Assembly: GCA_017882065.1 (NCBI GenBank)
Contig: JADGQD010000047.1
Location: forward strand, 1 to 11,674
Length of the DNA stretch: 11,674 nucleotides
Source: Anaerolineales bacterium
GTDB taxonomy: Bacteria; Chloroflexota; Anaerolineae; Anaerolineales; Villigracilaceae
Reading direction: 5' to 3'
The translations under genes were made by a program, and so were the position numbers. This document shows, piece after piece, positions 1 to 5,848 of this stretch. The notes beneath the pieces are model-generated. The model was given only the letters and a program-made list of their open reading frames with translations. It was not told the DNA's origin and did not search any database. The stretch's first letter is position 1. The number at the start of each line of letters is the position of its first letter.

Positions 1-476
1 AAGCCATCTTCCAGCACCAGACCGCGCCGCCATTTGGCTAATTGTTCGCCGTCGGGATGGGTCGCCACCAAAACGCGGTATTCTTTTTCGTGCTCGTAAC
101 GCGGGTGGGTCAGTTTATTGGCCAGGTCGCCGTCGTTGGTCATCAGGATCAGGCCCTCGGAGTCGAAGTCCAGGCGGCCGACCGGGTAGAGCGTCCCTTC
201 CACGGGGACCAGGTCGCGCACCGCCGTCCGCAGGTCCGGATCGGTGACGGTGGAGATCACACCGCGGGGTTTATAAAGCGCCACATATACAAGTTCCTCC
301 GCACCCTTGACCAGTCTCCCATCCAATGTGATCTGGTCTCGGGCCGCGTCGGCCTTATCACCCAGCCCAACCACCTGACCATAGACCCGCACTCGTCCGG
401 CGGAAATCAGTTCTTCGCAACTCCGCCGTGAACCGTAACCGGCGCGCGCCAGGATTTTTTGCAGGCGTTCTTTCAT
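1..476 (-). CDS. rluB: 23S rRNA pseudouridine synthase, RsuA/RluB family (3' end cut by window)
   Basis: This gene encodes a pseudouridine synthase that isomerises a uridine in ribosomal RNA, most likely in 23S rRNA. 158 codons are visible and the gene continues past base 1, so the C-terminal third is missing. Residues 2 to about 60 form an S4 RNA-binding domain (MKERLQKILARAGYGSRRSC), and the catalytic domain starts at ALYKPRGVIST (66-76). The family motif VGRLDFDSEGLILMTNDGDL (99-118) carries the catalytic aspartate D103. The ATG at 476-474 is preceded by GAAAGGATAAC, so the ribosome binding site lies in the end of scpB and only one base separates the scpB stop from this start, which suggests translational coupling. 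The family is certain. RluB is favoured over RsuA or RluE because of the S4 domain and the scpB neighbour, but the exact target uridine cannot be read from the sequence. Confidence 0.93.
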   Translation of the reverse strand, partial: MKERLQKILARAGYGSRRSCEELISAGRVRVYGQVVGLGDKADAARDQITLDGRLVKGAEELVYVALYKPRGVISTVTDPDLRTAVRDLVPVEGTLYPVGRLDFDSEGLILMTNDGDLANKLTHPRYEHEKEYRVLVATHPDGEQLAKWRRGLVLEDG

Positions 477-477
477 G

Positions 478-1044
478 TTATCCTTTCACCGTCTCGTTTA
501 GATTCTCGCCATTTTCCACATCCGGCAGGTTAAGCGGAGGCAGCTCCATCAGCGAATTCAGACCAAAATGCTGGAGGAAATCGGGAGCAGTGCAGTACAG
601 TATCGGGCGACCCGGACCTTCAGTCCGTCCCACCTCCTGGACGAGCCCCTTGCCAAGCAGGGACTTCATCACGCCGTCACTGCTGACGCCGCGCACCGCT
701 TCAATCTGCGGACGCGTGACCGGCTGCTGGTAGGCTACGATTGCCAGGGTTTCCAGTGCAGCCCGGCTCAGGTGACTGGTGGCTTCCAGCCCGAGAAAAT
801 GCTCGACCATCTCGGCCATCTCCGGCGCGGTGGTCAACTGGACCCTCCCGCCGTGGCGCTGGAGACGCAGGCCGCGGGACTGTAATTCACCGTCGAGCTG
901 TTTGAGTCCCTGCTCCACCGCTGAAGCGGAGAGCTCCAGCACCGTTGCAAGCTGGGACGGTGCCACCGGTTCGGCAGAGACAAACAGCAGCGCTTCCAGC
1001 GCGGCGGGGATATCCAGAGGGGTCGGGTTTTCAGATTCGCTCAT
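478..1044 (-). CDS. scpB: Segregation and condensation protein B (ScpB)
   Basis: ScpB is a winged-helix kleisin-interacting subunit of the SMC-ScpA-ScpB condensin complex, which compacts and segregates the chromosome. The 188-residue product has the family's two winged-helix regions (about 10-75 and 92-165). It also has the signature LSRAALETLAIVAYQQPVTR (92-111), followed by IEAVRGVSSDGVMKSLL (114-130) and GRTEGPGRPILYCTAPDFL (139-157). The ATG at 1044 was chosen because MSESENPTPL precedes the family's normal N-terminus. A GGGAG about 10 bases upstream is a usable but distant ribosome binding site. The frame stays open upstream to an ATG at 1146, but that extra segment looks like translated leader. 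The scpA gene, usually just upstream, is absent: a divergent lipoprotein gene lies there instead. The gene is followed directly by rluB, a common pairing. Confidence 0.95.
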   Translation of the reverse strand: MSESENPTPLDIPAALEALLFVSAEPVAPSQLATVLELSASAVEQGLKQLDGELQSRGLRLQRHGGRVQLTTAPEMAEMVEHFLGLEATSHLSRAALETLAIVAYQQPVTRPQIEAVRGVSSDGVMKSLLGKGLVQEVGRTEGPGRPILYCTAPDFLQHFGLNSLMELPPLNLPDVENGENLNETVKG

Positions 1045-1157
1045 GCTATAATAACTCCCATCAGCTTGGAGTGCGTTGGCCGGGTGCTCCGCAGGAGTAC
1101 ACCATCGCAAGTTGTGGCAGCGAGCTACCGCATTCCATTTAATCAATCAGAGGCAAT
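1045..1157. promoter_or_regulatory. Divergent intergenic region with a possible plus-strand -10 box
   Basis: This 113-base spacer separates scpB (leftward) from the lipoprotein genes (rightward) and should hold promoters for both. A perfect TATAAT lies on the plus strand at 1047-1052, but no good -35 hexamer is found 15-18 bases before it, where the sequence is scpB coding. A short hairpin CTCC-GCA-GGAG lies at 1087-1097. I found no convincing minus-strand promoter for scpB. The presence of promoters is inferred from the divergent layout; the exact sites are uncertain. Confidence 0.35.
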
Positions 1158-1727
1158 TTGAATACTCGCAAAATTCCGCTTCTCGTTGGTGTCTTCGCCC
1201 TGGCACTGGCTGTTCTAGCCTGCACATTGAACATCAACGGACCAGACTATCCGACTCCTGCCATCCCCGTCTCGACCGAAGCGGTGGGTGAACTTCAGTC
1301 ATTCCTGAAGACGGCGGTCGCAGCCGGAGCTGTTTCCGGACAGATCACGCTGACCTTCACCGAACCGCAGTTGACCTCGTACCTATACTACAAACTCCAA
1401 GCTCAGCCCCAGCCGCTAATCACCAACCCGCAGGTTTATCTTCGGGACGGCCAGCTCCAGGTCTATGGGACCGCCAGCAAAAGCTACTTCGAGGCTACTG
1501 CCAGGATTATCCTGAGCGCTGGGGTGGACGAGCAGGGCCAGTTAAAGGTCGAGTTGACTTCCGCCGATTTTGGCCCGCTGCCTGTCCCGAATGGGCTGAA
1601 GGAAATCATCACCACCACTATCCAGGAAGCTTACACCGGCACGCTCGGCCCGGTCGCCACCGGCTTTCGGCTGCAGAGCGTCACCATTGCCGACGGCACG
1701 ATGACCATAGTTGGGCAAACGAAATAG
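1158..1727 (+). CDS. Small secreted lipoprotein of unknown function
   Basis: This is a predicted lipoprotein of 189 residues that would be exported and anchored to the cell membrane by lipid on Cys22. The N-terminus is a classical signal peptide: basic residues (NTRK, 2-5), a hydrophobic stretch (7-20) and the lipobox VLAC (19-22). The start is TTG at 1158, preceded by AGAGG at 1149-1153. No ATG or GTG would give this signal peptide, so the TTG start is well supported. The mature part alternates beta-like segments (TLTFTEPQLTSYLYYKL, VYLRDGQLQVYGTA, LKVELTSADFGPLPVP) followed by a helix. That pattern recalls small lipid-binding or YpmS/LmeA-like proteins (TULIP or helix-grip style), but the resemblance is only in pattern and I cannot assign a family. 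It is 26 bases upstream of another lipoprotein gene and is probably cotranscribed with it. Confidence 0.8.
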   Translation: MNTRKIPLLVGVFALALAVLACTLNINGPDYPTPAIPVSTEAVGELQSFLKTAVAAGAVSGQITLTFTEPQLTSYLYYKLQAQPQPLITNPQVYLRDGQLQVYGTASKSYFEATARIILSAGVDEQGQLKVELTSADFGPLPVPNGLKEIITTTIQEAYTGTLGPVATGFRLQSVTIADGTMTIVGQTK

Positions 1728-1753
1728 CGTTTGGATTATACCAGTAACCCTTA

Positions 1754-3337
1754 ATGACAAGAAAACTCCTCGCCATCTTCGCAGTCTTCTCCTTGATGGC
1801 AGCCTGTACACCGCAGGTCCAGCAAGCAGACGTGACTGTCAGACTGATTGCCGATGGGGCCAGCCAGAATATCACACTCCCGGCCGGCAGCACCGTGCAA
1901 CTGGCCCTCACCACGGCGGGTGTCAGCCTGTCCCAGGCCGACCATGTGAACCCGCCTGCCTATACTCTCCTGTCGGAGGGGCTGACGATTACCATCACGC
2001 GTTTGCGCGAAGAATTCGAGACCCAGCAAGTCATTATCCCCTACGAGCGACAGGAACTGCATAACGAGTCTTTACCGGCCGGGGAAATCCGCCTCGTTCA
2101 GGCCGGGCAAAATGGACTGCGCGAAATTACCATCCGGCACGTCTTTGAGGACGGCATCGGGACTGGAAATTCGGTGGTCTCCGAAAACATTCTGCAGGCC
2201 GCCACACCTGAGATTGTCATGATCGGTGTCCAGTCACCATTCGCACCCCTGCCCATCCCCGGCAAGCTGGTCTATCTGAAGGCTGGTAACGCCTGGCTCA
2301 TGGAAGGCTCCACCTCCAATCCCCGCCCGCTGGTCACCACCGGTGATCTCGACAGTAAAATTTTCTCCCTTTCTTCGGACGGAAAATTGCTGCTCTTCAC
2401 TCGCAAGTCGGCGCTGCCTCTCGATCAAGAAATCAATACGCTGTGGGTTGTCAACACCGACGCTCAGACGCCTACACCGGTCAGCCTGGGCATCTCAAAC
2501 GTGGTTCACTTCGCCGCCTGGCAACCCGGCGAAGAATATCTGATTGCTTATTCCACCGTTGAGCCGCGCGCCATTGCCCCGGGCTGGCAAGCCAACAACG
2601 ACCTGCACTTCCTGACCTTTAAAAACGGGGTACCCGGCCGGACTAAAGTTGTTCTCGAAACCAACTCCGGCGGCATTTACGGCTGGTGGGGGATGACATT
2701 TGCCTGGTCGCCGGATGGTCACAGGCTCGCCTATTCCCGTCCAGACGGGTTCGGGTTGGTGGATATCAACGGCGCAGCAGGGCTTACCACCCTGTTAAAC
2801 GTCACTCCGCTAAACACCCACAGCGATTGGGCCTGGACTCCCGGCCTGGTCTGGGGCAGCGATAGCCTGACCATTTACCTGGTCACGCACGCCGCGCCCA
2901 CCGGGCTGGTCAGTCCCGAGGAGTCACCTAACTTCGACCTGGCCACCGACTCTCTGACCGATAACCTTCACACCACTCTTGTCCAGCAGACTGGCATGTT
3001 CGCAAACCCGGCGGTTTCTTCCCTGCGGCAGAGCGAATCCGGGTCAACTTATCTGGTAGCCTTTCTGCAGGCTATTTTCCCGACCCAATCCAAAACCAGC
3101 CGCTATCAGTTGGAAGTAATGAATAGCGATGGGACGAACCGTGGTTCGCTGTTTCCCGCTGAAGGGCAATCCGGTCTCCAACCGCAGACACCTGTCTGGG
3201 CTCCGCATCCGCTCGAAGCCGGGGGCGACTTCATCGGCGTTATCTACGAAGGCAATCTCTGGATTGTGGACGCTGCCTCCGGTCAATCCCAGCAAATCAC
3301 CGGTGATGGGTTAACAAGTCAGATTGATTGGAAGTAA
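1754..3337 (+). CDS. Lipoprotein with DUF348 and G5-like domains and a TolB-type beta-propeller
   Basis: The 527-residue product appears to be a surface lipoprotein. It has a signal peptide with lipobox LMAAC, giving a lipidated Cys18. Residues about 26-80 look like a DUF348 beta-grasp repeat: VTVRLIADG, then the typical GVSLSQADHVNPP (56-68). Residues about 81-158 look like a G5 domain, with VIIPYE (93-98), a glycine near G121 and the ending EIVMIG (153-158). From about 170 to the end there are propeller-like blades, for example FSLSSDGKLLLFTR (204-217), FAWSPDGHRLAYSRPDG and the closing LWIVDAASGQSQQITGDG. DUF348 and G5 domains occur in wall-associated proteins such as YabE and resuscitation factors, where G5 is thought to bind wall sugars. 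TolB-like propellers usually bind proteins or ligands. A surface binding or sensing role is therefore inferred and no enzyme activity is visible. The ATG lacks a clear ribosome binding site, so translation may depend on the upstream lipoprotein gene. Confidence 0.82.
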   Translation: MTRKLLAIFAVFSLMAACTPQVQQADVTVRLIADGASQNITLPAGSTVQLALTTAGVSLSQADHVNPPAYTLLSEGLTITITRLREEFETQQVIIPYERQELHNESLPAGEIRLVQAGQNGLREITIRHVFEDGIGTGNSVVSENILQAATPEIVMIGVQSPFAPLPIPGKLVYLKAGNAWLMEGSTSNPRPLVTTGDLDSKIFSLSSDGKLLLFTRKSALPLDQEINTLWVVNTDAQTPTPVSLGISNVVHFAAWQPGEEYLIAYSTVEPRAIAPGWQANNDLHFLTFKNGVPGRTKVVLETNSGGIYGWWGMTFAWSPDGHRLAYSRPDGFGLVDINGAAGLTTLLNVTPLNTHSDWAWTPGLVWGSDSLTIYLVTHAAPTGLVSPEESPNFDLATDSLTDNLHTTLVQQTGMFANPAVSSLRQSESGSTYLVAFLQAIFPTQSKTSRYQLEVMNSDGTNRGSLFPAEGQSGLQPQTPVWAPHPLEAGGDFIGVIYEGNLWIVDAASGQSQQITGDGLTSQIDWK

Positions 3338-3347
3338 TCTCTGCTTC

Positions 3348-3368
3348 TTCGGGGGCTGGTCCCCCGAA
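3348..3368 (+). repeat. Intercistronic hairpin upstream of the UXS gene
   Basis: A perfect inverted repeat TTCGGGGG / CCCCCGAA (8 base pairs, 5-base loop CTGGT) lies between the propeller lipoprotein stop and the ribosome binding site AGGAG (3378-3382) of the next gene. No T-run follows, so it is not a standard Rho-independent terminator. It may stabilise the upstream mRNA or partly attenuate transcription. The structure is seen directly; the function is inferred. Confidence 0.55.
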
Positions 3369-3388
3369 AGCAAATTCAGGAGCATTTC

Positions 3389-4348
3389 ATGCGAATTCTT
3401 CTCACCGGAGCTGCGGGCTTCCTCGGTTCCCACCTTTGTGACCGCTTGCTGGCCGAAGGTCACGAAGTCGTCGGTATGGACAACTTCGTCACCGGCAATC
3501 GCGAAAACCTCGTTCACCTGGTAAGAAATAAGAATTTCACTTTTATCAGGCACGATGTATCCGAAACCATCACCGTGCGTGGCAAGCTGGACGCCGTGCT
3601 GCACTTTGCATCCCCGGCCAGTCCTAATCCCGCCTCCCCTTTCGGCTATCCCAACCTGCCGGTTGAGACCCTGAAAGCCGGTTCGCTCGGCACCTTTAAC
3701 ACGCTCGACCTTGCCAGGATAAACCAGGCCCGTTACCTTTTCGCCTCCACCTCCGAGGTTTATGGCGATCCGCTCGAGCACCCGCAGACGGAAACCTACT
3801 GGGGCCACGTGGATCCGATCGGCTTGCGCTCGATGTACGATGAGGCCAAACGCTTTTCCGAGGCGCTCGTCATGGCCTATTTCCGCTCAAAAGGTGCGGA
3901 TACGCGCATTGTCCGTATTTTCAACACCTACGGGCCACGTATGAGACTGGACGACGGGCGCGTCGTGCCGAGTTTCATCCAGCAGGCCCTCTGCAGCGAA
4001 CCGTTAACTATCTACGGTGACGGGCTACAGACCCGCTCCTTTTGCTATGTGGACGATCTGGTGGACGGCATCTATCGTCTGCTGCTATCTGACGAACACC
4101 TCCCGGTCAACATTGGGAATCCCACCGAAACCTCCATCCTGGATTTCGCAGAGACGATTAACCGTCTCACCGGTAACACCGCCGGGCTAGACTATCATCC
4201 CGATCAGCGCCTGGATAACGACCCTCAGCGTCGCCGTCCGGATATCAGCCGCGCCCGGTCACTGCTCGGCTGGGAGCCTAAGGTGAATCTGGAAGAAGGC
4301 CTGACACGCGCCATCGCATCCTACAAAGAAAAATTGGGTATGAAATGA
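3389..4348 (+). CDS. UDP-glucuronate decarboxylase (UDP-xylose synthase), SDR family
   Basis: The enzyme converts UDP-glucuronate to UDP-xylose and CO2 using tightly bound NAD+ in the cytoplasm, and so supplies xylose for surface polysaccharides. The 319-residue protein is full length for bacterial UXS. It shows the Rossmann motif TGAAGFLG (6-13), the UXS-specific FASPASP (73-79), STSEVYGDP (120-128) with the conserved Glu123, YWGHVDPIGLRSMYDEAKR (137-155) with Tyr150 and Lys154 of the YxxxK pair, and IFNTYGPRM (177-185) followed by DDGRVVPSF and GDGLQTRSFCYVDDL (210-224). These phrases separate UXS from generic epimerases such as GalE. A slightly enlarged segment after ASPASP (NPASPFGYPNLP) is the only local difference I noticed. 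The ribosome binding site is AGGAG, 6 bases before the ATG. The stop overlaps the following gtrA-type gene by ATGA, so the two are translationally coupled. Confidence 0.93.
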   Translation: MRILLTGAAGFLGSHLCDRLLAEGHEVVGMDNFVTGNRENLVHLVRNKNFTFIRHDVSETITVRGKLDAVLHFASPASPNPASPFGYPNLPVETLKAGSLGTFNTLDLARINQARYLFASTSEVYGDPLEHPQTETYWGHVDPIGLRSMYDEAKRFSEALVMAYFRSKGADTRIVRIFNTYGPRMRLDDGRVVPSFIQQALCSEPLTIYGDGLQTRSFCYVDDLVDGIYRLLLSDEHLPVNIGNPTETSILDFAETINRLTGNTAGLDYHPDQRLDNDPQRRRPDISRARSLLGWEPKVNLEEGLTRAIASYKEKLGMK

Positions 4349-4812
4349 GCCTCGTTACTAACTCACAGGAGCGGATGCGTTTCATCAAGTTTATAACTGT
4401 CGGCGCCATCGGCGCGGTCGTGGACTTTGGGATCATGAACCTGTTCTCGAAGCTGTTCAGTATGCCCCTCACTTTGGCCGGGACAATTTCCTTTATCTGT
4501 GCCATCATCAGTAACTTCCTCTGGAACCGGTTTTGGACATATCCCGACTCACGTTCACGCCCAATCGCCATGCAATTGACAATGTTCTTCATCGTCAACT
4601 TGACCGGGCTTGCCATCCGGCTTCCCATCCTCCACTTCCTTGAACCTCCCATGCAGAGAATGTTCGAGCATCTGGCCTGGAATACTCCTCTCACACCCGA
4701 GTTTCTGGGAAAAAACTTCACCCTGGCAGTGGCGGTCAGCGTGGTGATGCTATGGAACTTCTTCGTCAACCGCTATTGGACGTATAATGATGTAGACAAG
4801 GCTAAATCATGA
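4345..4812 (+). CDS. GtrA family membrane protein (polyprenyl-linked sugar translocation)
   Basis: GtrA-like proteins are small four-helix membrane proteins linked to movement of undecaprenyl- or polyprenyl-phosphate sugars across the membrane for decoration of surface glycans. The 155-residue product starts with FIKFITVGAIGAVVDFGIM (13-31), a typical GtrA first helix with glycines. It contains two copies of the family motif, SNFLWNRFWTY (56-66) and WNFFVNRYWTY (137-147), each following a hydrophobic segment. Four transmembrane helices are visible at about 13-33, 42-60, 78-97 and 124-142. The gene overlaps the UDP-glucuronate decarboxylase gene by ATGA at its start and the next gene by ATGA at its end. 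The context suggests handling of a xylose-containing or related lipid-linked sugar. No glycosyltransferase is present in the window, so the substrate is inferred. Confidence 0.9.
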   Translation: MSLVTNSQERMRFIKFITVGAIGAVVDFGIMNLFSKLFSMPLTLAGTISFICAIISNFLWNRFWTYPDSRSRPIAMQLTMFFIVNLTGLAIRLPILHFLEPPMQRMFEHLAWNTPLTPEFLGKNFTLAVAVSVVMLWNFFVNRYWTYNDVDKAKS

Positions 4813-5192
4813 ACACACAACCCCAGCGTTCCGTCATTCCCATTTATACTTCGCGCGGCGACGCCGAAGCTTTCCTCGTCTACCCCTACATGTATAACCG
4901 GATGGGTGAATGGATTGGCTGGGTCACCGCCAACCGTCTGGTCTATTCGGTGCTCGGCTTCTATGTAGGCGACCTGACCGCTGAGCCGCGCATCATCCGC
5001 AAACGCTTCACGGCCACGCTCAAGCCCCGCAGGACCCCACCGGCACGCCCACCGCACCTGGCTGTCCCGGCCACGATCCCGCTAGCCCCTCTGATGGGTG
5101 ATCTCCGCTTCGGCGCTCTGGACGTTCTGCTCGACGAGCCGGAACGCATGCATACATTGGATGCTGGTGAACAGCGGCAAGACCTTGATTAG
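4809..5192 (+). CDS. Small protein resembling the 4-fold beta-flower family, with basic proline-rich tail
   Basis: This 127-residue protein has no signal peptide and no membrane helix. Residues about 9-66 (VIPIYTSRGDAEAFL, MYNRMGEWIGWVTANRLVYS, VLGFYVGDL) show short aromatic- and glycine-rich beta repeats of the form Y.R.G..I.WV...VY...G.YVG.L, which resembles 4-fold beta-flower proteins. That call is from memory of the pattern and is tentative. Residues about 67-90 are basic and proline-rich (RRTPPARPP), and the end is acidic. The start codon overlaps the GtrA stop (ATGA), so it is translated as part of the same operon. No enzymatic residues stand out and its function is unknown. The coupling to GtrA and UXS suggests an accessory role in envelope glycan work or simply a shared transcript. 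Confidence 0.72.
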   Translation: MNTQPQRSVIPIYTSRGDAEAFLVYPYMYNRMGEWIGWVTANRLVYSVLGFYVGDLTAEPRIIRKRFTATLKPRRTPPARPPHLAVPATIPLAPLMGDLRFGALDVLLDEPERMHTLDAGEQRQDLD

Positions 5193-5198
5193 GAAACC

Positions 5199-5684
5199 AT
5201 GGAACATTCCCACGACCCGAAACCCATGCGCGCTTCGCGCATTCAACTGGCACAAATGATGATGCCGGAGCACGCCAACACGTGCGGCAACGTGCATGGC
5301 GGCTGGATCATGAAACTGGTGGACGAGGCCGGGGCATTGGCCTCCACCCGTCACGCCGCACACCGGACCGTGACCGTGGCAATTGACCGGATGGTTTTTC
5401 GCCACCCCATCCACATCGGCGACTTGGTTCTATTCAACGCCGAAGTAACCTATGCCGGGCGGACTTCAATGGAAGTCGAGGTGGATGTCATTGCCGAGAA
5501 TCCCATCTCTAGTGAGCAAATTCACACTAATGCCGCCTATCTGGTCTACGTGGCGATTGACGATGATGGTAGGCCCACCCAGATACCGCCCTTGGTGGCC
5601 GAGACACCCGAAGAGCAAGCCCGCATGGACGCGGCGGTAGAACGCCAGCAGAGACGGTTGGCACAAAAAGCAGACCACAAATAG
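5199..5684 (+). CDS. Acyl-CoA thioesterase, hotdog fold (ACOT/YciA type)
   Basis: The 161-residue enzyme is predicted to hydrolyse acyl-CoA thioesters to free acid and CoA in the cytoplasm. It is a single hotdog domain with the acyl-CoA thioesterase signature: PEHANTCGNVHGGWIMKLVDEAG (23-45 region), including Asn27, the HGG turn at 33-35 and Asp42, the residues that supply catalysis in this family. Further conserved blocks are VAIDRMVFRHPIHIGD (60-75), YAGRTSMEVEVDV and YLVYVAIDDDGRP before QIPPLV. The start ATG at 5199 is preceded by AGGAAACC, whose first bases overlap the preceding TAG stop, so it is probably cotranscribed with the envelope genes. The last residues (about DHK) and the stop codon fall in the left arm of a palindromic repeat, so the C-terminus may have been altered by insertion. 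The preferred chain length cannot be read from the sequence. Confidence 0.92.
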   Translation: MEHSHDPKPMRASRIQLAQMMMPEHANTCGNVHGGWIMKLVDEAGALASTRHAAHRTVTVAIDRMVFRHPIHIGDLVLFNAEVTYAGRTSMEVEVDVIAENPISSEQIHTNAAYLVYVAIDDDGRPTQIPPLVAETPEEQARMDAAVERQQRRLAQKADHK

Positions 5685-5833
5685 ACATAGATGAACACGG
5701 ATACAGGTTTTTACAAAATACTGCGTAAATCGCCGAACCAAAACCCTGTTTTTACCAGGAAAAAACGCACCAAATAGTTCACCTATTTACGCGAGTAGCA
5801 GTAGAAACCGTGTCCATCTCATTCAACTGTGGT
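5674..5833. repeat. Palindromic MITE-like element with imperfect terminal inverted repeats
   Basis: The left arm 5674-5700 begins ACCACA and ends AGATGAACACGG. The right arm 5808-5833, read on the opposite strand, begins ACCACA and ends AGATGGACACGG, giving about 20 of 27 matches. Inside lie further inverted pairs: ACTGC and GTAAAT at 5720-5730 against ATTTAC and GCAGT at 5785-5802, a CCTG/CAGG hairpin at 5745-5759, and two direct copies of GTTTTTAC (5707-5714 and 5748-5755). The arms recall a widespread intergenic motif of the ACCACAGAT...GATGAACACGG kind. No target-site duplication or transposase is visible. It fills almost the whole spacer between the thioesterase and the chelatase-like gene and may end transcription or change expression of either. 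It is most likely a degenerate non-autonomous element. Confidence 0.65.
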
Positions 5834-5848
5834 TGATGGATAAAAGTC

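Noticed and set aside
42..431. 129-codon plus-strand open frame
   Set aside because: Antisense to the RluB-type synthase, whose catalytic motif is read clearly on the minus strand.
1045..1146. N-terminal extension of ScpB from an ATG at 1146
   Set aside because: The added 34 residues do not resemble ScpB and include cysteine- and tryptophan-rich leader translation; MSESEN at 1044 fits the family start.
3311..3808. 165-codon minus-strand open frame
   Set aside because: It overlaps the end of the propeller lipoprotein gene and the start of the UDP-glucuronate decarboxylase gene, both well supported on the other strand.
4278..4769. 163-codon minus-strand open frame
   Set aside because: Antisense to the GtrA gene, whose motifs are unmistakable.
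5710..5778. Promoter-like TTTACA and TTTACC motifs inside the palindromic element
   Set aside because: No acceptable -10 hexamer lies at the right spacing; the best partner, AATAGT, is poor.
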